Origin: an uncultured Planctomycetaceae bacterium
GTDB taxonomy: Bacteria; Planctomycetota; Planctomycetia; Pirellulales; Pirellulaceae
Assembly: GCA_937967665.1 (NCBI GenBank)
Contig: CALBSZ010000418.1
Location: forward strand, 1 to 13,428
Direction: 5' to 3'
Length of the DNA: 13,428 bases
The notes below the pieces were generated by a model. It ran no database searches. It was not told the origin of the DNA and saw only the letters and a list, made by a program, of their open reading frames with translations. Positions within the stretch are counted from its first letter, which is position 1, and each line of letters opens with the position of its first letter. A program made the position numbers and the translations under genes. This document shows positions 1-7,663 of the stretch, one piece after another.

Positions 1-79
1 GAAGCACCCGAAGGGCCGTTCCGGCAATTGACTCCTGCCCCCTTTACCCTCAATCGGGACCGCAGCAGCGGTTTGGGGC

Positions 80-108
80 TGGGGACGAACAGGCGGGCAT
101 GCTAACAT
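80..108 (+). promoter_or_regulatory. Weak candidate promoter for aroDE
   Basis: A possible extended -10, TGCTAACAT (100-108; hexamer TAACAT matches TATAAT at 4 of 6), lies 17 bp after a poor -35 (TGGGGA, 80-85, 3 of 6). A transcript would start near 115 and carry a leader of about 65 nt that includes the hairpin at 120-146. This rests on pattern matching alone; the -35 is weak and the real promoter may lie elsewhere. Confidence 0.25.
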
Positions 109-119
109 AGTCAGTCCGG

Positions 120-154
120 CGGTTCGCCCATGTACTGCGCGAACCGTTTGTTTT
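120..154 (+). terminator. Hairpin followed by T-rich run
   Basis: CGGTTCGC (120-127) and GCGAACCG (139-146) form a perfect 8-bp stem with an 11-nt loop, followed at once by TTTGTTTT (147-154). This is the layout of a factor-independent terminator on the + strand. It could end a gene to the left of the window, or, if the promoter at 80-108 is real, act as a leader attenuator before aroDE. The stem-loop and T run are seen directly; the role is inferred. Confidence 0.45.
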
Positions 155-179
155 CACTCTAACCCTTGACTTCGTTCCC

Positions 180-1667
180 ATGATCTGTGTCAGCATCGGT
201 CGGGGCCGTCACAAGCACCTGATGGCCGAACATCGTCACCTTGTCGAACAGGGCGCCCAACTGGTCGAACTGCGGCTGGATTACATCAATCGGGACGTCA
301 ACATCCGGCGGCTGACGGTTGATCGGCCGTGTCCGGTGATCATCACGTGCCGGCGCGAATGCGATGGCGGCCGCTGGACGGGAACCGAGGAAGCTCGGCA
401 GATGATGCTCCGCAGCGCCATCGCCGAAGGGGTTGACTACGTTGATCTCGAAGAAGACGTGGCCGGTAACATCCCGCGGTTTGGGAAGACGAAGCGCATT
501 GTGAGCATGCACAATTTTCGCGAGACGCCTCAGAATCTGGAAGAGATCCACGCTCGCCTCGCGGCCCTCGATGCGGATATCGTGAAAGTCGCCTGCATGG
601 CGCATCATCCGCGCGATACGCTGCGCATGCTGCGGCTGATCAAGAACAGCAAGGTCCCGACGGTCGGCGTTTGCATGGGCGATATCGGCACGCCTTCGCG
701 AATTCTGGCCGGTAAATTCGGCGCGCCATTCTCGTTCGCTACGTTCCATCAAGAGCGCGCGCTGGCGCCGGGGCAGCTGAGTTTCCGGCAAATGACGGAA
801 ATCTATCACTACGACCGGATCAATGCCGACACGGAAATCTACGGCGTCGTTGCCGATCCAATCGGACACAGCCTTAGTCCGCTGATTCACAACGTCGCGT
901 TTGCTCATTTGAAAATGAACAAGGCGTACGTTCCGTTCCGGGTTCCCCGCGAAGACCTGCCGACCTTCATTCAAGATTGCCGCGAACTGGGCATCAAGGG
1001 TCTGAGTGTGACGATTCCTCATAAGGAAACCGTGCTCCGGCACCTCGGGAAAATCGACGGCGCCGTGCGTGGTATCGGCGCGGCGAACACGATCGTCTTC
1101 AACGGCGACGAGTCCTTCGGATACAATACGGATTATCGCTCGTCGATGGAAAGTATCGACAAAGCGGTTGCTGAAGAAAACGACTCCAAATACCCGCTGT
1201 CTGGGAAGACAGCCCTGATACTCGGCGCGGGCGGGGTTGCCCGTGCGCTGGCGTACGGGTTGAAGCGTCGCAACGCAGATGTCGTCATCTCGTCGCGCAC
1301 GCTGGAACGTGCTCGGGAACTGGCGGCCAAGAACGACGCCCGCGCGGTGGAATGGGATTCGCGGCACGCCATCAAGGCGGACGTGCTGGTGAACGGCACG
1401 CCCATCGGCATGCATCCGAACGTCGACGAAACACCCTATGAATGCCGGCACTTGCGGCCCTCGTCCATCGTCTTCGATACCGTGTATAACCCTGAACAGA
1501 CTTTGCTGATCAAAGAAGCCCGGCAGCAAGGCTGCAAAGTCATCACCGGCGTCGATATGTTCGTGCTGCAAGCCGCCATGCAGTTCCAGTTGTTCACCGA
1601 TCACGAGGCGCCGGTCGAACTCATGCGACAGGAGATTAAGCGGGCTATCGGGCCGGCGAAGTATTAG
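180..1667 (+). CDS. aroDE: Bifunctional 3-dehydroquinate dehydratase (type I) / shikimate dehydrogenase
   Basis: This 495-residue cytoplasmic fusion would dehydrate 3-dehydroquinate to 3-dehydroshikimate and reduce that to shikimate with NADPH, steps three and four of the shikimate pathway. Residues 1-215 are a type I dehydratase: ELRLDY (30-35) supplies substrate-binding Glu30 and Arg32, SMHNF holds the catalytic His111, DIVKVA holds the Schiff-base Lys136, Arg174 follows the MGDIGTPSR motif, and APGQ ends at Gln199. Residues 218-490 are the dehydrogenase: GHSLSP (229-234), VTIPHKE with catalytic Lys282, AANT with Asn303, NTD with Asp318, the nucleotide loop GAGGVARA (349-356), GTPIGM (406-411) and Gln464 near the C-terminus. 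The same order is known from plants, chlamydiae and planctomycetes. The ATG has no clear Shine-Dalgarno, but the dehydratase strand begins right after it. It is followed by shikimate kinase. One oddity is Leu195, where the family usually has Ser before APGQ. Confidence 0.96.
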   Translation: MICVSIGRGRHKHLMAEHRHLVEQGAQLVELRLDYINRDVNIRRLTVDRPCPVIITCRRECDGGRWTGTEEARQMMLRSAIAEGVDYVDLEEDVAGNIPRFGKTKRIVSMHNFRETPQNLEEIHARLAALDADIVKVACMAHHPRDTLRMLRLIKNSKVPTVGVCMGDIGTPSRILAGKFGAPFSFATFHQERALAPGQLSFRQMTEIYHYDRINADTEIYGVVADPIGHSLSPLIHNVAFAHLKMNKAYVPFRVPREDLPTFIQDCRELGIKGLSVTIPHKETVLRHLGKIDGAVRGIGAANTIVFNGDESFGYNTDYRSSMESIDKAVAEENDSKYPLSGKTALILGAGGVARALAYGLKRRNADVVISSRTLERARELAAKNDARAVEWDSRHAIKADVLVNGTPIGMHPNVDETPYECRHLRPSSIVFDTVYNPEQTLLIKEARQQGCKVITGVDMFVLQAAMQFQLFTDHEAPVELMRQEIKRAIGPAKY

Positions 1668-1715
1668 CGGTTAGCTGTTAGCTGTTAGCTGTTAGCGGTT
1701 AGCGGTTAGCGGTTA
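1667..1715 (+). repeat. Heptamer tandem repeat (GCKGTTA)x7
   Basis: Seven perfect-length tandem copies of a heptamer fill almost the whole aroDE-aroK gap: GCGGTTA, three GCTGTTA, then three GCGGTTA. The last base of the aroDE TAG stop is the first base of the array. Each unit carries TTAG at its junction, so on the + strand TAG recurs every 7 bp and falls in all three frames within 21 bp; on the - strand TAA does the same. Copy-number change would alter only the spacing to aroK, not the AroDE protein. Slippage at such arrays is common, but variation here is inferred. Confidence 0.95.
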
Positions 1716-1751
1716 GAAATCTCATGAGTTTCAGTGGTCGGAACGTTCCAG

Positions 1752-2285
1752 ATGACCGAGGAAGCCAGAAACATTTTTCTGATTGGATACCGTGGTACCG
1801 GCAAGACGACGGTGGCCAGGTTGCTGGGCGCGCGACTGGACCGCAAATGGGTCGATGCGGATGACGAACTCGAAAAGGAAGCGGGAAGAACGATTAAGCA
1901 GATCTTTGCGGAAGACGGCGAGTCTGTTTTCCGCGACTTGGAAACGCGGGTGTTGTGCCGTTTGGCGACGGCGGAAAAGCGTGTCGTGGCGTTGGGCGGC
2001 GGCGTGATCTTGAGGGACGAGAACCGGCGGATCCTCAAGACAGGAGCGGTCGTATGGCTGCAGGCAGCGGCTGAAACCATCTCGCAGCGAGTTGCCTCGG
2101 ACCCGACCACCGATGAAAGGCGTCCTAATTTAACCGCTTCTGGCGGTTATGACGAGATCTGCCGGCTACTCCGCGATCGGCTGCCGCTTTACCAACAGTG
2201 TGCCGACGTGGAAGTCGATACCGAAGGAAGGACTCCCGACCAAATCGTGGATGTCATTCTTTCGGCACTCGGTATTAAATCGTGA
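1752..2285 (+). CDS. aroK: Shikimate kinase
   Basis: This enzyme would phosphorylate shikimate to shikimate 3-phosphate with ATP, the step that follows the upstream fusion protein. From the ATG at 1752 the protein has 177 residues, the usual size. Numbered from that Met, it shows the Walker A loop GYRGTGKT (12-19), the DADDELE shikimate/Mg site (35-41), FRDLE with the shikimate-binding Arg61, the GGG loop (82-84), the lid arginine in RRP (Arg124) and RLPLY (143-147). An in-frame GTG at 1734 would add six residues; I prefer the ATG because the family starts a few residues before the first strand. No Shine-Dalgarno is visible for either start, and the 10-bp palindrome GGAACGTTCC (1740-1749) sits just before the ATG. 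The gene's TGA overlaps the next gene's GTG. aroK and aroL cannot be told apart here. Confidence 0.95.
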   Translation: MTEEARNIFLIGYRGTGKTTVARLLGARLDRKWVDADDELEKEAGRTIKQIFAEDGESVFRDLETRVLCRLATAEKRVVALGGGVILRDENRRILKTGAVVWLQAAAETISQRVASDPTTDERRPNLTASGGYDEICRLLRDRLPLYQQCADVEVDTEGRTPDQIVDVILSALGIKS

Positions 2286-3511
2286 ACTGGTTTTTCGAAA
2301 TCCCCCTGCCCCTCCGCGCGGTTCTTGTGTTTGTCGTCGGGGCCTGCGTGGGCGGGCAGGTCAATCGCGGCATTTATCGGCTGGCCTGGTTCCAGCGGCG
2401 GATAGGCCCGTGGTCGCTGCCCGAAGACAACGCGCCGCCGCGCCGCTGGTTTGACCGCGTGCCCATTCTGGGCTGGCTCGGGTTGCGCCGCGAGTCCGCG
2501 CTGCATGGGAAGTGCTACTGGTTGCGCCCGTTGCTGATCGAACTGGCGACGGGGCTGGGCCTGGCCGTCTTGTATTACGGCGAAATGAATTGCTGGCTGC
2601 TCCCGGTGGTCACGGCGCCGCCGAGTCTATTGCATGTTCAATTCCTCAGTCACGCCATACTCATCTCCTTGATGATGGTGGCCACGTTCATCGATTTCGA
2701 CGAGAAAATGATTCCCGATTCGATTACCTTGCCGGGCACGCTGGCGGGATTGGGACTCATGGCCATGCTGCCCGCGGCACTGCCACCGACGTTGAATCGT
2801 GTCACCGGCTTGATCGATCAGGTCGTGATCACCTCGCCCAAGTTGTGGTCCGACTGGATGCATGGTTCGCAGGGACTCTACTGCGGCCTGGCTTGCTTTG
2901 CCGGCTGGGTTTTGGCGATCTTGCCCAAGACGATCACGATGCGACGAGGGCTCTTCAAGTGCCTGCAATACATGGTCGTCAGCGTGTTTCGCTACTCGAC
3001 CTGGTGGCTGTACGTCGTCCTGTGGCTGGTCGGCACGGTGCTGATCATCTACGTCTGGACCGCGGATGGATTGCACTGGATGGCGTTGTTCAGTTCCCTT
3101 GTGGGAATGGCCTTTGCCGGCGGTTTGGTATGGATGGTCCGGATCATCGGCAGCCACGCTTTGGACAAGGAGGCGATGGGGTTTGGCGATGTGACCTTGA
3201 TGGCCATGATTGGCAGCTACTGGGGCTGGCAGGCCTCGTTGATCATCTTTTTCCTGGCGCCGTTCGCTGCCGTTTTCATTTCGCTTTCGCAGTGGTTGTT
3301 GACGCGACGGAAAGACATCGCCTTCGGCCCTTATCTCTGTCTGGGTACGTTGATTGTGATGCTTGGCTGGCCGACCATTTGGGAAGAGAAGGCCCGCGAC
3401 GTTTTCAACCTGGGCTGGCTGATCCCACAAATCCTGGCCGTCTGCCTGGGGCTCATGTATACGCTGCTGATGTTCTGGCGTTTCGTCCAAGGACTGGTCT
3501 ATCGCGACTAG
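2282..3511 (+). CDS. Prepilin-peptidase-like membrane protein (A24 aspartic peptidase family)
   Basis: This 409-residue polytopic inner-membrane protein resembles type IV prepilin peptidases, which cleave and methylate pilin and pseudopilin leaders. Visible family marks are the N-terminal VNRGIYRL motif (27-34), a degenerate linker region ending in LLIELATG (84-91), FIDFDEKMIPD (136-146) with Asp138/Asp140, GFGD (300-303) with Asp303, and FGPYLCLG (348-355). So both catalytic aspartates appear to be present. Two points are odd. The four zinc-binding cysteines of classical PilD are missing (only Cys78 remains in that linker). About 160 residues separate the aspartate motifs, against roughly 65 in TcpJ-type enzymes, and the insert holds extra hydrophobic segments near 200-215 and 240-260. 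The GTG start overlaps the aroK stop in GTGA, suggesting translational coupling. No pilus genes are nearby, so the substrate is unknown. Confidence 0.88.
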   Translation: MNWFFEIPLPLRAVLVFVVGACVGGQVNRGIYRLAWFQRRIGPWSLPEDNAPPRRWFDRVPILGWLGLRRESALHGKCYWLRPLLIELATGLGLAVLYYGEMNCWLLPVVTAPPSLLHVQFLSHAILISLMMVATFIDFDEKMIPDSITLPGTLAGLGLMAMLPAALPPTLNRVTGLIDQVVITSPKLWSDWMHGSQGLYCGLACFAGWVLAILPKTITMRRGLFKCLQYMVVSVFRYSTWWLYVVLWLVGTVLIIYVWTADGLHWMALFSSLVGMAFAGGLVWMVRIIGSHALDKEAMGFGDVTLMAMIGSYWGWQASLIIFFLAPFAAVFISLSQWLLTRRKDIAFGPYLCLGTLIVMLGWPTIWEEKARDVFNLGWLIPQILAVCLGLMYTLLMFWRFVQGLVYRD

Positions 3512-3641
3512 GATCCTCTGAGCGTTGGCGTCACGTCAGGCCGCCTCGCAGCTTGCCTGCGTGGAACGATGATCCTTTCGCCAGGCGACATGAACCGCAC
3601 CGAGCGGCCGGAGCGCTCTATTCCCAGGCACGATGGCGTAA

Positions 3642-3671
3642 CTGGCATCTTGCCCCGACCAGTGCTAGAAT
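3642..3671 (+). promoter_or_regulatory. Extended -10 promoter of the kinase gene
   Basis: TGCTAGAAT (3663-3671) is an extended -10, its hexamer TAGAAT matching TATAAT at 5 of 6. An 18-bp spacer separates it from CTGGCA (3642-3647), which matches TTGACA at 4 of 6. Transcription would begin near 3678, giving a leader of about 90 nt before the ATG at 3767. It lies inside the longest open frame, which argues against the upstream starts. Sequence-based only. Confidence 0.5.
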
Positions 3672-3766
3672 GGCTTGGCCCCATCGGAGGATGCCGTCAT
3701 CTCCGCGTGGTGGCATATTGTGGTGATCGGACATGTTCACGCGGCGGGGCCGTTCCTGAAGTTCTC

Positions 3767-6700
3767 ATGTCGAGAGATAGCTGTCCAGAATCGCATCAAC
3801 TGCAAATGTACTTGCGAGGTGCGCTTGACGCCGCCGGCGCGAACGCCATCTCGGACCATATTGCCGCCTGCCCCGCCTGCAAGTCGAAGCTGGCCGCCTT
3901 GAAAAGTGAAGCCGGCAGCGGCGCGGAGCATGCCGCCACCCGAGCCGAGGCGACGAAGTATTTCGACGGGGCGGCATTGAGTGAATCGCCGGAGGGCGAC
4001 CGGGGTGCGGGTCGCGAGTTGCCGGACGGCCAACCGGACGAGCCGTCGCGACATCAAAATTCCGTACCGTCGACGGTCGGGCGATCATTGTCGGATACTG
4101 CGGAGCACGTCCCGGCTGCCGACGGCTTGCCGGACGGAAGCGATTCATCATCAGCGGCACTGCCGCGGATCCCGGGCTACGACGTGCTGAAGTTCATTGC
4201 GCGCGGCGGAATGGGCGTGGTGGTTCAGGCACGCCACCAGGTGTTGAATCGCATGGCGGCTATCAAAGTGCCCCGAGCCGGAGAGCTTTCCGAGGAAAGC
4301 GATCGGCAGCGATTCCTTCAGGAGGCGCGCGCGGCGGCTCGGTTAACGCATGCCAATATCTGCCCGATCTACGAAGTGGGCGAGGCCCAGGGACTCCCCT
4401 TCCTGGCGATGGCTTATATCGAAGGCGTGACACTGGATCGGTGGGCCAATGAGGCCAATCCAAACGCCCGCCAGATTGCCGAAGTGATGGCACTGCTCTC
4501 TCGCGCGGTCGCTTACGCGCACGACAACGACATCCTGCACCGGGATCTCAAGCCGGGCAACGTCATGATCGACGGCGAGTTCGGACAACCGATGCTGATG
4601 GACTTCGGCCTGGCCAAGCAACTGGAGCGTGGCGACGATGAGGCATCGTTGACGATGGCGGGGCAGGTCATGGGGACGCCGTCGTACATGGCGCCGGAAC
4701 AGGCCGCGGGGCAGGTGGATCGAATCGGCACGCACACCGACGTCTACGCGCTCGGCGCCATCCTGTATTATCTCATCTGCCGACAAACGCCCTTTACGGG
4801 AAGCTTGTCGGAAGTGCTCAACAACGTCCAGAATGGCGAGCCGCCTCGCCCGTCCAGGTTGGTACCGCGTGTGCACCGCGATTTAGAAACGATTTGCCTG
4901 CGTGCGATGGCCAAGGACCCGGCATCTCGCTATTCGTCTGCGCTCCGCCTGGCCGAGGACTTGGAACGCTTTTGTGCGGGCGAACCGATCGAGGCGCGCC
5001 GCGAAGGCATCCTCGGAAGGACGGTTCGCCGGGCACGGCGGCGTCCGGCCATGGCGGGTTTTGTCGTGCTGACCCTGGGATTGACCATGGCGCTGACGCT
5101 GCTTGGCTGGCGTTCGCTCCGCACGGCCGAACTGGCGCGCTTGCGCGGCCAGTTCACGGATCAGTTGGATCTCCAGGATTGGACGCCCGGACACGTGCGG
5201 GAATTGGAAAACCGGATTCGTGAAGTTGGCAAGATCGATCCGCCGACGGAGGCAGAAATGAACGCGCTCCTCCGGCGACGCCTGGCTGAACACATCGAGG
5301 AATTGACCCGTTCACCACGACTCACCGAAAGCATTCAGGCGCGGATTGAGTCTGAAATCGGAGTCATGCGAGGTCTCGATGCCTCTCGGGCGACCAGCCT
5401 GCGGCGGGCCTTTCAGCGGCGCATGCGCGACTGGGAACCGGTGTTCCGCTTGCTGGCTCCTATCGAGAGTACCGACGATGTCTTCGCCGCGAAGGCTGTC
5501 CGTCTGGTCGATGGGGTTATCCATGGGACATCGCCGCGACTTATTACTCACATTCGGTCGGCGGGAAAAGTGAGGCTGGAAGCCACGTTCGCGGACGGCT
5601 GGGAGCAAGTCAATGTATTGGCGGTGTGCCTGGGCTTGCAAGGACCCAATCCCGCGGATCAGGGCTACCGGTTTGAAATTCACGCAGGCAGTACGAATTC
5701 GAACAAGCGCGACCCCACGAGTTTCGCCGCGGAGCGTAAGGGCGATGGTACGATCAAGGCACGCATCCTGCGCAACGGTTTGCTCTTGCGCGAAGACGAT
5801 ATTCCCGTTCCGGCCGTCCCGCTACGATTGACCGCGGCGCGCGAGGTACAGCGTTTGACCTTTCAGATCAACGATTTGCCCCCCTTTGAGTTTTACGACC
5901 CGTTTCCGGTGGCGGATCATGACGATCGTGTCTTCGCCGTGATTGCCGCGCCCGAGGTCGGCTTGTCGGCACTCTCCGCCAGCCGCCAGCCGCTGGCCCC
6001 CGAAGCGAGTCCGTTGGAAGTCGGCGACGAATTGTTCCTGGCGGGCCAGCCGTCGGAAGCCTTGATTGAGTACGAGCGGCAGGCGGTACTCTCCGGCGAT
6101 TCGGATGTCGCTCAGGAGGCTCGCTGCAAACAAGCGCAGTGCCTGGCGAGTCTGCAGCGATTTTCGGAAGCACGGCCGATTCTGGAAAGCCTGTCTCAAG
6201 AGGACGGCCGCCAGTGGCCCGCGCTGGCCCATTGTCTGCTCTGGGAAATGTACTTGAAGGAAAGCGGGCCTGATGCTGCCTATGGGGTGTTCGAGAATAT
6301 TGTTGTCAACTACCCGCCCGCGGAACTGCGCAGTTTCGTTCCCGCGCACGTGATTCAGGGAAATGTCTTCGCTTACCGCGAAGATGCCGCCGGGCTGAAC
6401 CTGCTGGAATACAATCCGCAGCGCGTCAGCAACGTGCGGCGAGCGATTCGGATTCACGATTTTTTCGGCATCCGCAATATGGCTTACTACGAAAGTCAGC
6501 TCTATCTTGGACGTGCCTTGTGCATGGAGGGCGAGTACGATGAGGCGTCGGTGGTGATGGCGCGGCTGGTCAAAACATTGCCGGAAGTAACGCCTGCGAA
6601 TCGTCAGCGCTGGTTTCAGATGTGGGAGACTTATGGTTGGGTGATGCGCATGCAGGATCGCGCCGCGGTTGCCCTGGCCGCGTTCGATCGGCGACTCTTT

Positions 6701-7639
6701 CGTCCGGATCGGACCCTCCGCGAAGAGTACGATGTCTTGTTGATCGAACGCGCTCGGTTGCAAATGCACTTGGGACGGGTCGAGGCAGCCGCCAGCGATC
6801 TGGAAACGTTTCTCGCGGGGGCGGGTCCGAACATGCTGGAATACGAATACTGGTCCGGCGCGCACCTGGTTCACGGCTTCGTGCTCGAACAGTTGGGGAG
6901 AAACGACGCCGCGCTGGCTGCCTGGCGAGCGGGATTGCCCGCGCCTCCCTATGACTGGCTGCGGATTCGTAGAATCGAGGGACTCTTGAACGGACTTGTT
7001 CTGGCCTCGCTAACCGGTGGAATGACGGAACAGGAAATGGGAGCGCTGACGGATCGCGTGATCGACAAGCTCAGCAGGATGTTTAACCGCGTCCTCATTG
7101 AAGCCACTTTGGGAATGCTGCTGGAGGACTTTAGTCCCGAGGTCATGTCGCGTATCAGCCACCGCGTCTTTCTCGGTCCTGAACGTCGCGAATTGGCCAG
7201 GCAAATCGCGCTGCGCGAGCTCCCGGTCCTCGAGATGATGCAGAAGACATTCGGATGCCTGGCGGCAGCTAGCGCCGACGAACTGCTGATCGACGGGGAA
7301 ATGAGCTCCGCGCAGCACCAGTTGATGCTGGAACTCGGCGAAGCCTTGTTCGACCATTACTACACGGGCGAATTGACGCGCACGCAAGTGCTGCAATTCG
7401 GACTCGCCTGGAAAGGTTTTCCTGGGTTGGGGGGATGGCAATCCCTGGCCCCCGCGCTGCAACCCGCCGTGCGCGGGCCGCTGGCCTACGGTTTGGGCTT
7501 GCGTTACTTGAAACGCCAGAAAACGGCGGCCGCAAAAAACTTCTTCGAGACCGCGCTGGCCGACGCGCCAGACGATTCGCCGCTCGCTGGGCTCGCCACG
7601 GCCGAACTGCAGCAGCTTTCAAAAGCAGTTGACGACTGA
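3767..7639 (+). CDS. Membrane-anchored Hanks-type Ser/Thr kinase with zinc-finger-like N-terminus and TPR-rich tail
   Basis: From the ATG at 3767 the protein has 1290 residues. Residues 10-45 resemble the anti-sigma-type zinc finger, with HIAACPAC (31-38) giving H-x3-C-x2-C. A low-complexity linker follows. The kinase domain (about 137-405) looks active: loop ARGGMGVV (145-152), Lys167, Glu186, HRDLKPGN (258-265) with Asp260, DFG (279-281), GTPSYMAPEQ (303-312) and DVYALG (325-330). A basic stretch (411-426) precedes one membrane helix (about 429-448), so the remaining 840 residues probably lie outside the cytoplasmic membrane. They include a beta-rich part (about 590-735) recalling concanavalin-like folds, then TPR-like helix pairs (about 750-850, 905-1100) and a final one near the end. 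It would phosphorylate proteins in response to something sensed outside; the ligand is unknown. The frame is open back to an ATG at 3569, but the first 66 residues look non-coding and the likely promoter lies within them. Confidence 0.95.
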   Translation: MSRDSCPESHQLQMYLRGALDAAGANAISDHIAACPACKSKLAALKSEAGSGAEHAATRAEATKYFDGAALSESPEGDRGAGRELPDGQPDEPSRHQNSVPSTVGRSLSDTAEHVPAADGLPDGSDSSSAALPRIPGYDVLKFIARGGMGVVVQARHQVLNRMAAIKVPRAGELSEESDRQRFLQEARAAARLTHANICPIYEVGEAQGLPFLAMAYIEGVTLDRWANEANPNARQIAEVMALLSRAVAYAHDNDILHRDLKPGNVMIDGEFGQPMLMDFGLAKQLERGDDEASLTMAGQVMGTPSYMAPEQAAGQVDRIGTHTDVYALGAILYYLICRQTPFTGSLSEVLNNVQNGEPPRPSRLVPRVHRDLETICLRAMAKDPASRYSSALRLAEDLERFCAGEPIEARREGILGRTVRRARRRPAMAGFVVLTLGLTMALTLLGWRSLRTAELARLRGQFTDQLDLQDWTPGHVRELENRIREVGKIDPPTEAEMNALLRRRLAEHIEELTRSPRLTESIQARIESEIGVMRGLDASRATSLRRAFQRRMRDWEPVFRLLAPIESTDDVFAAKAVRLVDGVIHGTSPRLITHIRSAGKVRLEATFADGWEQVNVLAVCLGLQGPNPADQGYRFEIHAGSTNSNKRDPTSFAAERKGDGTIKARILRNGLLLREDDIPVPAVPLRLTAAREVQRLTFQINDLPPFEFYDPFPVADHDDRVFAVIAAPEVGLSALSASRQPLAPEASPLEVGDELFLAGQPSEALIEYERQAVLSGDSDVAQEARCKQAQCLASLQRFSEARPILESLSQEDGRQWPALAHCLLWEMYLKESGPDAAYGVFENIVVNYPPAELRSFVPAHVIQGNVFAYREDAAGLNLLEYNPQRVSNVRRAIRIHDFFGIRNMAYYESQLYLGRALCMEGEYDEASVVMARLVKTLPEVTPANRQRWFQMWETYGWVMRMQDRAAVALAAFDRRLFRPDRTLREEYDVLLIERARLQMHLGRVEAAASDLETFLAGAGPNMLEYEYWSGAHLVHGFVLEQLGRNDAALAAWRAGLPAPPYDWLRIRRIEGLLNGLVLASLTGGMTEQEMGALTDRVIDKLSRMFNRVLIEATLGMLLEDFSPEVMSRISHRVFLGPERRELARQIALRELPVLEMMQKTFGCLAAASADELLIDGEMSSAQHQLMLELGEALFDHYYTGELTRTQVLQFGLAWKGFPGLGGWQSLAPALQPAVRGPLAYGLGLRYLKRQKTAAAKNFFETALADAPDDSPLAGLATAELQQLSKAVDD

Positions 7640-7663
7640 CTCGTTTGTTTTGCGTTGTTCCTT

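Noticed and set aside
159..1604. Long open frame of 481 codons on the - strand opposite aroDE
   Set aside because: It is a mirror of a strongly supported gene. Its product is rich in Arg, His, Asp and Gln with no domain, as expected from the complement of a high-GC gene.
1740..1749. Palindrome GGAACGTTCC just before the aroK ATG as an operator
   Set aside because: A single 10-bp palindrome with no second copy nearby; chance is a sufficient explanation.
2512..3726. Open frame of 404 codons on the + strand over the A24 gene
   Set aside because: It is a shifted frame of the A24 gene. The product is full of His, Arg, Asp and Gly, with no membrane pattern, and it ends within the kinase leader.
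3569..3766. Upstream extension of the kinase to the ATG at 3569
   Set aside because: The 66 extra residues are unlike any domain, the likely promoter lies inside them, and the conserved zinc-finger-like motif starts just after the ATG at 3767.
5822..6874. 350-codon - strand frame inside the kinase gene
   Set aside because: It is the complement of the kinase tail; no recognisable motif or start context.
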